Part shown: positions 51,547 to 59,887 of the stretch, piece after piece
How the letters are laid out: the number at the start of each line of letters is the position of its first letter
How positions within the stretch are numbered: position 1 is the stretch's first letter
Virus record (IMG/VR): IMGVR_UViG_3300013233_000093
Span: 62,001 to 126,000 of that record
Strand: one strand, 5' to 3'
Source of the DNA: a virus
Length of the DNA stretch: 64,000 nucleotides
The notes under the pieces: generated by a model
Told to the model about the DNA's origin: nothing
The model's input: the letters and a program-made list of their open reading frames with translations, nothing else
Database searches by the model: none
Made by a program: the position numbers and the translations under genes

Positions 51547-53097
51547 ATGCCCTTTGTAACGTTGATAGTGCCACAGCACGAAATAACCGTGGGGAGACCC
51601 ATCGCCAATGAGATCATGGAAGACGTTAGGACTGCAATGGGACTTTCATCTGACATGGAGATACAGTTAGCAGATAAGCTTGAAGGTAAACCGCGTCCAG
51701 GCACCACACTCACAGACTCAAACAACGAAGTGGAAAACAGCGCCGCTGTAAAGGCGAATATAATCAGAGCCACTGTAAAAGAGACGTACACAGAAGACGG
51801 CATTATGACTTCTGTGGTGTATCGCCCTGGTCATAAAGCATTGTTTATAGACAGCGCAATAGGCCTTTATATCAAGCCTGTCTATGGCACTACGATGTTG
51901 GAGTTCGACATTACGATAAACTTTCGTAATAGAAGCGATCTGATGGCCTTACGCAGACGTTTACGATTATCTGGTGGATTGCCACAGGCACACGTTAAAC
52001 ACGCCGTACGGTACAACTACGGGCTTCCTGACACGGTAGCGTTATTCCTACATACCACGTGGACACTCAGAGAGAACATGGGCGGGTACGGAGAGACGTT
52101 ACAAGAGTATCTAGATAACCATTTCATCCAGGGACGTATTACAAGATCGTCTATGGACGGCAAGACCAATCGCCTTGCGATAGATGAAATACAAACAGGC
52201 ATCTTTGGTTTATATGGAGATGAAGTCTATTACAATGAAGTGGAGGCCAGTGATAACGTCTTTCAAATGACGTTAACGTATAAAGTACAGTACGAGCAAA
52301 TACTGGGACTGACAATGCAGTATCCGAAAGTCATCCATAACCAGCCTATACCGGCGTACTACGACGAGTGGTGGCAACCTAAGGAAGTCGTGAGTTCCAT
52401 GCCCAGTATGCCAGTTGGCTATCCGTTACCCAAGACCATGCCGCTGATACTAGGACAGACTCCAGAGGGTGGTGGTATACGCATAGATCCCACAGATGAA
52501 TGGTTTCCCACGAACGTCCCGTACAACACACGCTCCATACTGTTCACGCCTTTGTACATTGAACCCGGGAACGAAAATGCGTTGTTTCATATAGACGATT
52601 TTACAGACGCGGAGTTACCGCCCATTGTTAAGTTTTATCTAGAGACGTTTCCAACCCAGATAACAGAACTGGGATCTGGATTACCGTACTACATCCAGGC
52701 GTTTAGAGTGAATGAAATCGAAGAAGAGATTACACTATCCATATCGGACACAGGACATGTCACATCCGTGATACCAATGGATGTTCGAAGACGTAACTAT
52801 CTCCGTGTCAGCATGATGGTGGATTTATCCAGCATTTCTATGGAGCACTCGCTTTACTTATGTAAAAACCCAAACATAGCAGAAGGTGTGTTTAACTTAA
52901 ACTACGGTGAGGTATTCTTAAACACAGATGGATGGCTGACCACCACTCCGGATAAAAGTCAGATCTTACCCACAGAGTTTAAGAAGTCAGTACAGCGTAT
53001 GCCGACCACACACTCCAGATACAAAGAGTCTTCTCGTTATAGAGAACATGCAGTCCAATACGGCAGTGTAACCGTCCACGCCCAACTACCGAGGTAA
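51547..53097 (+). CDS. virion structural protein, 516 aa
   Basis: Beta-rich protein with many Tyr, Pro and Thr and long acidic-polar segments, typical of tail or baseplate parts; no recognised motif. First of four genes in a row (51547-56479) with short gaps or overlaps, forming a structural operon. Start ATG 51547 after TAGGATTTTACC. Confidence 0.55.
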   Translation: MPFVTLIVPQHEITVGRPIANEIMEDVRTAMGLSSDMEIQLADKLEGKPRPGTTLTDSNNEVENSAAVKANIIRATVKETYTEDGIMTSVVYRPGHKALFIDSAIGLYIKPVYGTTMLEFDITINFRNRSDLMALRRRLRLSGGLPQAHVKHAVRYNYGLPDTVALFLHTTWTLRENMGGYGETLQEYLDNHFIQGRITRSSMDGKTNRLAIDEIQTGIFGLYGDEVYYNEVEASDNVFQMTLTYKVQYEQILGLTMQYPKVIHNQPIPAYYDEWWQPKEVVSSMPSMPVGYPLPKTMPLILGQTPEGGGIRIDPTDEWFPTNVPYNTRSILFTPLYIEPGNENALFHIDDFTDAELPPIVKFYLETFPTQITELGSGLPYYIQAFRVNEIEEEITLSISDTGHVTSVIPMDVRRRNYLRVSMMVDLSSISMEHSLYLCKNPNIAEGVFNLNYGEVFLNTDGWLTTTPDKSQILPTEFKKSVQRMPTTHSRYKESSRYREHAVQYGSVTVHAQLPR

Positions 53098-53104
53098 ATT
53101 AAGA

Positions 53105-54334
53105 ATGGCCATCAGACGACCTGGTGCAGCGGCGTCTACGGACGCACCTGCCACAATAAAAGAACGAGACATTGTAAGTGCAGCGCATTACAGTGACGCA
53201 GATAACACGACACGATTGTTAAACGACCTGGAGGGAGATCACTTTGTCACCAAAGCCTGGTATGGACAGCTACTTGTCACCGGGACAGAACCCAGATCGC
53301 TAGACACCACAATCGACGCCACCTTACAGCAGTATGAAAAGGTGATGGAGTTACGACTTGTCATTCAAGATGCCGTATCGTTCTCATCTGACTTACAGAC
53401 GGGATCCTACGAGACCACAGGAGAAGCGTACATCTTCCCAGGTACCGTCACACCCATCGTCGGAGACATGTTTGTCGCATCACTGTCTCCAGCACAGGAA
53501 GCGGTCTTCACAGTCACATCTGTAAACTCACTGTCTGTGTATAAGAGACCCGCATACCAGATCGAGTATAAGGTCTGGGGTGTAAACGATGACATAGCCA
53601 CAGCGAACCTGGAGACAAAATCAGTAGCGCATTACTACTTCTCTAAGGAACGTTTCGTTCGTGGCGATTCCCCAATCGTCACGTATACAGAAGCCAATCG
53701 TGCTGTAAATTACACCGCCACGATCGAGCGCTTAGTGCGGGACATGTACGATCGTTTTTACGATCACGAGAACCGCGTGTTTGTCTATACCCAAGATGAT
53801 CTGTCCATTTACGATCCGACTGCATGTGAGTTCTTTAATGCGATCGTTCCAAAGGCTTTGCGAGCAGGTCGACCTAGAGTGGTAAGCTATGCGGATGGGT
53901 CCCATCCTGCGTATATAAAACGTCCTTCTTTATGGCGTGCACTTATACAACGCAGCTCATACAACATGCATCGTTTTCCAAGAGCGTACTTGCCGGTGAG
54001 AACGGGTGAACTGGCTAAGGCGGAGATTTGGTACAGCATCTCCATGACACAGCTTGATTACATTATGCTGCCCGACACCACCACTCTGGATGGCGCTACC
54101 GCAGATAAGCCGTACGTCGTCAGTAACGAGTGCTATGAAGGCACTGGAGTTACCGATAAGTTCGAGGACGCCATCTTATCAATGATAAGCAATCAGCCTA
54201 TCGACGCACAGGTAATCCTAGATGCCATTAATGCATTGGATGTCACAGACGCAGAGTTACCCGAGCATCGCCGTTTTTACAAGACTATATTACTATTATG
54301 CATGTTAGTCTTTAACTTGCATGAAATCCAATAG
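53105..54334 (+). CDS. virion structural protein, 409 aa
   Basis: Second gene of the structural operon, seven bases after the previous stop. Mixed composition, no recognised motif. Its last ~20 codons contain a good copy of the early-promoter element (54271-54300), so the 3' end of this gene may double as the promoter of the next. Confidence 0.55.
   Translation: MAIRRPGAAASTDAPATIKERDIVSAAHYSDADNTTRLLNDLEGDHFVTKAWYGQLLVTGTEPRSLDTTIDATLQQYEKVMELRLVIQDAVSFSSDLQTGSYETTGEAYIFPGTVTPIVGDMFVASLSPAQEAVFTVTSVNSLSVYKRPAYQIEYKVWGVNDDIATANLETKSVAHYYFSKERFVRGDSPIVTYTEANRAVNYTATIERLVRDMYDRFYDHENRVFVYTQDDLSIYDPTACEFFNAIVPKALRAGRPRVVSYADGSHPAYIKRPSLWRALIQRSSYNMHRFPRAYLPVRTGELAKAEIWYSISMTQLDYIMLPDTTTLDGATADKPYVVSNECYEGTGVTDKFEDAILSMISNQPIDAQVILDAINALDVTDAELPEHRRFYKTILLLCMLVFNLHEIQ
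54271..54300 (+). promoter_or_regulatory. early-promoter-like element inside a coding region
   Basis: CCGTTTTTACAAGACTATAT and the following ten bases (TACTATTATG) differ from the copy at 9391 in only a few positions and carry the perfect core TATATTAC. It is followed by GTTAGTCTTTAAC, similar to the bases downstream of the other copies. It lies within the last codons of 53105-54334, 45 bases before the next start. Confidence 0.5.
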
Positions 54335-54344
54335 GAGTAGTAAC

Positions 54345-55127
54345 TTGAACAAGCAAGAATTAGCGAAACACATCTTTAGACACACTTACCGTTGTGAATG
54401 CACCACTCTGGCGTACGAGTCTATTACAGACGTCGTCCGTATCCAGCGCAAGACCATGAACACCACCGTATTTGATCCTTACGGACAGCGCATCGTCATT
54501 ACAGAAGACCCGTCTGAAATAGAGGCTTCGGTAGCAGCGACATTTAGCCGTGTTTCTAATTACTCTGGCGATGAGGCGGCGGATGCGTTAGCGGCAAAAT
54601 CGCTAATGACATACGACCTGACTATCAACCAGATGATCGAGATGAACGTGGACAACGGTTACGACGTAACATTGCTGGATCTGTCGTCTGCAGAAGAGTT
54701 GATTGGTGTGGTCGCAGACTACATTAACATCGTCCAGGAAGACGTAACCTTATCCGCCCATGGTGCTGGTGTGCCGGATAAAGACATCCGTGCGCTTAAC
54801 GAGTTCTACACCAAGGTACTGCCCTTAAGAAACATGATTGGCAGTGCACGGGGCAGCAGTGATATGTGGGACGCACTGTCTGGCATCTTTGCTACAATCG
54901 GGTTTACCTTAAACGAGTCGAACAATGAGTTGGAATCACTGGCATCCCGCTGGGCAGAACCGGTTCCCACATTCGAAGAAGCACGTTTACTGGTACACGA
55001 AGAAGCAGTTAAACCCTCCATCCGCCCGACGTCACAACGAGGCTGGGGCGGCAACGGCCTGAACACGGGTAAAACACACGACGAGACGATTCGTAGAAGT
55101 GATTCGAATCCGTACGACTTCGGATGA
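54345..55127 (+). CDS. hypothetical structural protein, TTG start, 260 aa
   Basis: An ATG at 54321 is in frame but has no ribosome site, while ATAGGAGTAG (54331-54340) is ideally placed for the TTG at 54345 (MNKQELAK), which is therefore preferred. The protein is acidic in the first two thirds and has a Gly/Asn-rich C-terminal tail. It overlaps the next gene by four bases (ATGA). Function unknown; structural by context. Confidence 0.55.
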   Translation: MNKQELAKHIFRHTYRCECTTLAYESITDVVRIQRKTMNTTVFDPYGQRIVITEDPSEIEASVAATFSRVSNYSGDEAADALAAKSLMTYDLTINQMIEMNVDNGYDVTLLDLSSAEELIGVVADYINIVQEDVTLSAHGAGVPDKDIRALNEFYTKVLPLRNMIGSARGSSDMWDALSGIFATIGFTLNESNNELESLASRWAEPVPTFEEARLLVHEEAVKPSIRPTSQRGWGGNGLNTGKTHDETIRRSDSNPYDFG

Positions 55128-56479
55128 GTGTTCTTAACTCCGCTACGTACGAGGAGATGTTGGAGCTGGTAAAGCGTCCTTCGTATCCAGTGCGTTGGAA
55201 GTATTCCTGTGTGGTGATAACCGACGGCGTGCGTAACGATGTAATCAACTTAAACATCTATCAAGTAAAGAACGATTTCGTAAACGAGTATTACGGATAC
55301 CACTTCTTAACGGTAACGGTAGATGCGGTGGTGCATCGTCGTATGTTGAATAACCTGACTTCTCTGCAGGTGGAACTCACACAGACTCAGGATGAAACGG
55401 CAAGTGTGCCGCAGACAGGTAAGGTAAAGAGCCAACTGTTTAACGCCAAGTTGACAGACCCAACCAATCCTGAGTTGATGTCTATACAGAAGGGCGGGTC
55501 AAGAGACGATCAGCAATCCCAGTTACTGGGACACGCGGAAATCACGTTACAGCTCATCGAACCCTTCATGTCGGACTATCGCGTGATGGAGATAGGTGGT
55601 GTGGTGCGTGACGAGACCGTACAGGACGTCCTAACGGTCTTACTCGGTAGAGGCTTGCCTAAGGTAGCCTCTGCAGATCTCCTCTCTGATCCGTCTTATA
55701 TGGGCTTACGTGGTGTGCATGTGGTAAAGCCAGATAATACGATCGTGCATAAGCAGCTTATCCTAGAGACAGGCACACGCCTGATAGACTTGCCTAGGTT
55801 GTTGCAAGACACTGTAGGTGTGTATACTTCTGGTTTAGGATGGCATGTGCACCGTGGCAGGTGTTATGTGTTTCCTAAGTTGCGATACGACTTGTTTCAG
55901 GAAGACACACGCACACTGACGATTCTTAATGTGCCGGAAGCAGAGATCCCCACCATGGAGAAAACCTTCTTGGTGCGGTCAGGACAGTTGTTTGTTTTCT
56001 CTACAGGAGAAACAGGCCATGCTGATTTGTCTGAGGAAGCCATTGCTAATGTCGGTAACGGACTTAGATTTATTAAGTCCACGGACCTGGTAAACGGGTA
56101 CCATGTAAACACCGAGAACAAAACCAGCTTTACGCGCACCGACTATGTACGAGAGTACTTAATAGACGAACGTGCGCAAGGAGACAATAACGTAAAGTCC
56201 GCTAAGCCGTTCTTCACCGACAACCCGTTTAACGAGTTATCTGAGATGACGGAAGGGCTGGGTTCTAGGCTCCGTGTAAACTGGGATCATGCAGAACCCA
56301 ATCTGCTATACCCGGGCATGCAGGTGCGGTACATGTACGTACATAACGATGAAGTAATCCAGATGTACGGAAGTCTAATCGGACTGCATACGTTCGCAGC
56401 ACCCACTACGGATCGTGTATTGGATAATCAATATACGACATCCTGTTCACTAACCATTCACGTTAAACGTAAGGCATAA
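55124..56479 (+). CDS. virion structural protein, tail-hub-like candidate, 451 aa
   Basis: Two-part beta-rich protein. The N-terminal ~250 residues contain segments resembling the repeated barrels of tail-hub (gpD/gp27-type) proteins, and the C-terminus ends in a strand pattern typical of these (TTSCSLTIHVKRK). This is an impression, not a motif match. It contains PGMQ near residue 405, which I regard as chance because it is far from the N-terminus and inside a strand. Last gene of the structural operon; a 14-bp terminator follows. Confidence 0.5.
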   Translation: MSVLNSATYEEMLELVKRPSYPVRWKYSCVVITDGVRNDVINLNIYQVKNDFVNEYYGYHFLTVTVDAVVHRRMLNNLTSLQVELTQTQDETASVPQTGKVKSQLFNAKLTDPTNPELMSIQKGGSRDDQQSQLLGHAEITLQLIEPFMSDYRVMEIGGVVRDETVQDVLTVLLGRGLPKVASADLLSDPSYMGLRGVHVVKPDNTIVHKQLILETGTRLIDLPRLLQDTVGVYTSGLGWHVHRGRCYVFPKLRYDLFQEDTRTLTILNVPEAEIPTMEKTFLVRSGQLFVFSTGETGHADLSEEAIANVGNGLRFIKSTDLVNGYHVNTENKTSFTRTDYVREYLIDERAQGDNNVKSAKPFFTDNPFNELSEMTEGLGSRLRVNWDHAEPNLLYPGMQVRYMYVHNDEVIQMYGSLIGLHTFAAPTTDRVLDNQYTTSCSLTIHVKRKA

Positions 56480-56482
56480 GCG

Positions 56483-56530
56483 CACATCACACATGGCAGT
56501 GGCCATGTGTGATGTGTCTTTTCTTTTTTG
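56483..56530 (+). terminator. intrinsic terminator of the structural operon
   Basis: 14-bp perfect stem CACATCACACATGG with CCATGTGTGATGTG, six-base loop, followed by a T-rich tail (TCTTTTCTTTTTT). Confidence 0.9.
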
Positions 56531-56546
56531 CTGTGTTGACTAAATA

Positions 56547-56590
56547 TTCAAAACTATATCACTATTATGATGGATAACGTGTTGTTGTCT
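56547..56590 (+). promoter_or_regulatory. early-type promoter, copy 3, with 5' hairpin
   Basis: TTCAAAACTATATCACTATT element at 56547-56571, then a hairpin (GATAAC with GTTGTC, one G-T pair). Precedes a group of small genes. Confidence 0.7.
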
Positions 56591-56610
56591 TTAGACTAGA
56601 GGTTTATGCG

Positions 56611-56886
56611 ATGAAATTAGTAACGACGTATCCCCATGCAGATAATTTTTGGCTTAATAACGCGGAACGTGTACTGCAACTACGAACGCCGGGCATGTCG
56701 GAAACACACCTGCTTATGTTTACAGCAGAATACATTGAACGGGCGTGCGGAACTGCACATGCATTGGGACACCTAGACCCAATAAAGGCGGTGTTGTACG
56801 TACCGGGCGCAGAGTCGCCGTGCAACTGTGTCCTTGCAGTAGCCACCGACAAAGGCGTGTTTATTTACGAGAAGCTGTCCGACTAA
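56611..56886 (+). CDS. small early protein of the MKLV...YE family, 91 aa
   Basis: N-terminus MKLVTT and C-terminus GVFIYEK match the ends of the three hairpin-chain proteins (2319, 36543, 59538), so it is probably a distant relative, yet it has a different promoter and leader and I do not see the chain of perfect hairpins in its mRNA. That contrast suggests the RNA structure is a property of the three loci rather than of the protein. Start ATG 56611. Function unknown. Confidence 0.6.
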   Translation: MKLVTTYPHADNFWLNNAERVLQLRTPGMSETHLLMFTAEYIERACGTAHALGHLDPIKAVLYVPGAESPCNCVLAVATDKGVFIYEKLSD

Positions 56887-56906
56887 CACCACGGAGTTAC
56901 CGATAA

Positions 56907-57065
56907 ATGAGATTTATAGCTACGAAAAAGGCATTATTCTTCACCAAAGAAAAGCCAGGCGCCCTGACAATTAAAAGGATTGAGGGGATGGGGTATGCCG
57001 TGTGTGTAATGGAGAGGTTTGCGGTTGCCCAACCACCGAGCTTACGTTTAAGCTTGGGATGTTAG
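56907..57065 (+). CDS. small open frame, 52 aa, possibly the front part of a frameshifted gene
   Basis: ATG 56907 follows ACGGAGTTACCGATAA and begins MRFIATKKAL, similar in style to the MKLV family. The frame stops at 57065. From 57002 another frame (open to 57238) continues with well-formed sequence, so the two may be halves of one gene broken by a frameshift, or two overlapping small genes. Low confidence either way. Confidence 0.35.
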   Translation: MRFIATKKALFFTKEKPGALTIKRIEGMGYAVCVMERFAVAQPPSLRLSLGC

Positions 57066-57238
57066 ACCCGTCAACAACCATTGTTTTTCTAGAGCCGTGT
57101 GATGAACACCTGGCACAAGAATTACACGTTACATATGCCAATTACAATAGTGACGTAATCACGATTCATCATGCCACATGGCACCGTGGCTACAGTCAGT
57201 CCCACCACAACTTTAACCCAACCACCGAGAGAGAATAG
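57002..57238 (+). CDS. overlapping small open frame, up to 78 aa
   Basis: Begins with a GTG at 57002 without an obvious ribosome site and ends just before the DUF4116-like gene. Contains Cys- and His-rich stretches. It is either a real small gene, or the back part of the frame starting at 56907. The proposed junction would be in the overlap 57002-57065. Confidence 0.3.
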   Translation: MCNGEVCGCPTTELTFKLGMLDPSTTIVFLEPCDEHLAQELHVTYANYNSDVITIHHATWHRGYSQSHHNFNPTTERE

Positions 57239-57242
57239 AACT

Positions 57243-57659
57243 ATGAGTACAAGTAGCATTATTGAGATCACCGACGGGTCTTACCAATCAGAGCTGAGTG
57301 CCATCCCTGAAAGCTGGCGTACATACCGACAGTGCTTTAGTGCTGTAGTAAAAGACGGACTGGCGCTAGAACATGTGCCGGTGAAACATCGAACAGAAGC
57401 AATGTGCGCCGCGGCGTGTGCCGAAAACGGTAATGCGGTTCGTTATATACCCCCTTCCCTGAGTGACCCAACCGCGGTTATCGTGGCAGGATTAAGCAAT
57501 TTTGGATACGCGTTACACCATGTCCCAGAGGAGCAACGCACTATAGAAATGTGTTTCGCTGCAGTATGTCAAGACCGTGAAGCATGGACGTGGGTTCCGG
57601 ATGCCGTGCGTCCGCTCTTACACGAATGGTTGGGCACTAGCACACCTAAAGAACAATAG
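57243..57659 (+). CDS. DUF4116-like repeat protein, 138 aa
   Basis: Three repeats of about 35-40 residues with the pattern FxAVxxDGxALxxVPxxxRTxEMCxAAxxENG, resembling DUF4116-type repeats found in phages and effector-like proteins. ATG 57243 is taken as start; the frame is open earlier. Role unknown; the repeat type is usually a protein-binding scaffold. A terminator with a long T-run follows. Confidence 0.6.
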   Translation: MSTSSIIEITDGSYQSELSAIPESWRTYRQCFSAVVKDGLALEHVPVKHRTEAMCAAACAENGNAVRYIPPSLSDPTAVIVAGLSNFGYALHHVPEEQRTIEMCFAAVCQDREAWTWVPDAVRPLLHEWLGTSTPKEQ

Positions 57660-57695
57660 GTTAGTCAACGCCACATAACCTATTTAAGGATTACT

Positions 57696-57737
57696 CCTCT
57701 GCTTAACGGCAGAGGGATACTCCTTTTTTTCTTTTTT
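57696..57737 (+). terminator. intrinsic terminator after the DUF4116-like gene
   Basis: CCTCTGC/GCAGAGG stem with loop TTAACG, then GATACTCC and a long T-run (57723-57737). Confidence 0.8.
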
Positions 57738-57747
57738 GCATTTACAG

Positions 57748-57778
57748 CATACAGTTTGGGGATATCCCCAGACTGTAT
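57748..57778 (-). terminator. hairpin terminator of the DnaB-like helicase gene
   Basis: ATACAGT-TGGGG/CCCCA-ACTGTAT, about 13 pairs including one G-T, four-base loop. Read on the minus strand it ends ACTGTATGC, again TATGC at the stem end. Confidence 0.7.
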
Positions 57779-57786
57779 ATAGCGTA

Positions 57787-59358
57787 CTACCAATCAACAC
57801 CTGATTCAGTTACAGCTTCGTCTCCAAATGCATCTCCTAGTTCTTCATCGCCTTCCGCTGTGTTACTGAGGTAATCGCTGATGTTGTATATCACACCAGG
57901 AGCAGACTTCTCTACGTCATCCACCAGACCACCTACCTTCTGTAACTCATAAGCAAAGGTACGTAACTTAATATCGGTGACGTCGCCTGTACGATGCTTG
58001 CCACGAGAGAACACCAAGAACGATCTACCGTCCCGCTTATGAATGTGCATCACCCATTCTAAATCTAACTTAGTCTGTAGAGATTTGGTGTTACGGTAAT
58101 AACCCAATTCAGCCACTTGTAACGGTAAGTTAGTCACACCCTCTCTAGCCAAGTCTTGTGCCTGTGTAGACAGTTGATGTGCAGTCGCCACAGTAATGCC
58201 GCGGGGATAGCAATGGTTACGCACCACTTCAAATGCGTTATTGATCGCTTCGTCTAACCGATCCTTAGCGCCGTTCTTAACGATCAGCTCTAGGTAATCG
58301 ATAATAAGAAGATGGATCTCGTATCCCTTAGACTCGTACTCGTTAATTATGTCCAGTAGATCGGTCACCTTAAACTGGTTGGCGTCGTAGTTAAGCATGT
58401 CGAATGTATATCCGTTCACACCCAGTCGCTTAGTGACGTACTCCGCCGCCTTCTTAGAGTCCACGGTTTTAATGTCGACTGTCTCGCCTGTCTCTTGCTC
58501 CACAAGTGCTTTGTAGATCTCAGGTAAATCTTGATCTAACTTGTTCTCAAAGCTTACGCGCAAGATCAACGGCTTCTTAGCCTTATCCCACATAAACGGT
58601 TTATTATACAAAGGTACTGTACGCGCTAAGAAGTTTAACATGCCGGTTTTGAAGTGATGCGATAACGCACCGAAGTTAATCATTTCCCCCCGACGTAACC
58701 CACCGATGCCACAGCCACGGTTCAGCCCCACACAGCCAGTGGTCAACACACCCTCAGGAGAGTTGTTCTCCCTGGCACGATCAAAGGTGATTTCCATAGA
58801 CGACAGATCGGATGTAGATAGCCTGCCTACAAACCCAGGCTTCTCGCCGTCTTCTGTCTCACCTGTATATCCGATTATGTCTTCTTGCAGATCTTGTAAT
58901 ACTTCTTTGTAATCGACAAGCTCGTCTGAATAGTTAATGGCACGATTGGCTTTAGAGATGAGCTTTCTGGCTTGGTCTTTGCGTAACTGGTAGATCAAGT
59001 TAGAGATGGTAGACTGGATGCGCTTCGCGATACGTTCATCGTCTGAGTCGGACATCAGTGCCATCTCAAGCTCTTTTACCAAAGCACCTTCGTCGGGCAT
59101 GTCTACACGCACGCGCATCATGAGATCGGCTTTATCGAACTCTAACGTACCGTGCACACGACACATCCAGTTAAGCATGCTTAGTATGTTACGTCCCGCT
59201 ATTTCCCTATTCGTTTCACCTAGCGCGTTCTCGGGTAACTTGATGTTATTCGTCACGTCGACAATCACATCCCTGGCATTGTCCCAGTTATCCTTAGACT
59301 TAGACGCTAAGTACATTACCGTGACACAGCTCATCATTGTAGCGTAAGGGTTTTCCAT
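57787..59358 (-). CDS. DnaB-like replicative helicase with atypical Walker A, 523 aa
   Basis: N-terminal helical domain (1-~190), then a RecA-like ATPase domain opening with GLNRGCGIGGLRRGEMINFGA as in DnaB/T4 gp41. Walker B is LLIIDYLE near ~350 and an H-loop-type TAHQLS follows. The P-loop reads GALSHHFKTG near ~226-235: the Lys-Thr pair is kept, but the Gly before Lys of GxxxxGKT is replaced by Phe. An acidic C-terminal tail ends the protein. It should be the replication-fork helicase. Start ATG 59358. Confidence 0.75.
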   Translation of the reverse strand: MENPYATMMSCVTVMYLASKSKDNWDNARDVIVDVTNNIKLPENALGETNREIAGRNILSMLNWMCRVHGTLEFDKADLMMRVRVDMPDEGALVKELEMALMSDSDDERIAKRIQSTISNLIYQLRKDQARKLISKANRAINYSDELVDYKEVLQDLQEDIIGYTGETEDGEKPGFVGRLSTSDLSSMEITFDRARENNSPEGVLTTGCVGLNRGCGIGGLRRGEMINFGALSHHFKTGMLNFLARTVPLYNKPFMWDKAKKPLILRVSFENKLDQDLPEIYKALVEQETGETVDIKTVDSKKAAEYVTKRLGVNGYTFDMLNYDANQFKVTDLLDIINEYESKGYEIHLLIIDYLELIVKNGAKDRLDEAINNAFEVVRNHCYPRGITVATAHQLSTQAQDLAREGVTNLPLQVAELGYYRNTKSLQTKLDLEWVMHIHKRDGRSFLVFSRGKHRTGDVTDIKLRTFAYELQKVGGLVDDVEKSAPGVIYNISDYLSNTAEGDEELGDAFGDEAVTESGVDW

Positions 59359-59422
59359 TCGTATCGATCTCTGGTAAGTTTAGTTATCTTCTACAATATC
59401 GGTGCTGTAGTAAACTTTTACA

Positions 59423-59537
59423 TATTTCTGTGTTCGCCGTAAATATCGGTATATATTACTTTAGTGATACTTAGGTAATAATACTTAGGTACACTGTTCT
59501 AACTTAATAGATCTCTAAGAGATCAAAGGATTTAAAG
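59423..59537 (+). promoter_or_regulatory. conserved leader, copy 3: early promoter, tandem decamer, RBS hairpin
   Basis: Near-identical to 2202-2318 and 36426-36542. TATATTAC at 59452-59459, the ATACTTAGGT pair after it, and the inverted repeat GATCTCT-A-AGAGATC at 59510-59524 directly before AAAGGA. Confidence 0.8.
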
Positions 59538-59807
59538 ATGAAATTAGTAAAAATGATCGAAGCATGTACTTCTGTCCTGCATGTAGAATTTGATACCGTG
59601 TTTGACGTGATCCGTATTGAACGGAATGGTGTTCCGTGTGGTGTCTTCGAATTGGGGTTTACCCCCAACGTTAACGGCGTCGGTAACCGGCTTAACCTCG
59701 CCGACGGGGTTAAAACACAATACATCGCCAACCCCCACGGCGATGCTTCCGTCCTTGTCATGGACACCCCAACCGGGGTATTCATCTACGAGATCCCCTG
59801 CGAATAG
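59538..59807 (+). CDS. hairpin-chain small protein 3, 89 aa
   Basis: Third member of the leader-sharing family: MKLVK start, GVFIYE end. Hairpins along the mRNA: 59621-59637 (6 bp), 59652-59668 (6 bp), 59671-59713 (6 + 5 bp), 59723-59745 (7 bp), 59766-59779 (5 bp) and a 10-bp stem at 59790-59815 overlapping the stop codon, then the terminator. The stems are not sequence-related to those of the other two loci. Function unknown. Confidence 0.7.
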   Translation: MKLVKMIEACTSVLHVEFDTVFDVIRIERNGVPCGVFELGFTPNVNGVGNRLNLADGVKTQYIANPHGDASVLVMDTPTGVFIYEIPCE

Positions 59808-59817
59808 GGGATCTCGG

Positions 59818-59852
59818 CCTCCCCTTATCGGGGGAGGTTTTCTTTTTTCTTT
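59818..59852 (+). terminator. intrinsic terminator of hairpin-chain locus 3
   Basis: CCTCCCC/GGGGAGG stem with a TTATC-type loop and T/C-rich tail, same type as at 2588 and 36789. Confidence 0.9.
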
Positions 59853-59887
59853 TTCGATGTTATGACCTACATTAAGGATAAGAGATT

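Noticed and set aside
55124-56479. PGMQ near residue 405 of the tail-hub-like protein as a processing site
   Set aside because: Single copy far from the N-terminus, followed by a continuous strand pattern; other GLQ/GME triplets also occur by chance in the polymerase genes.
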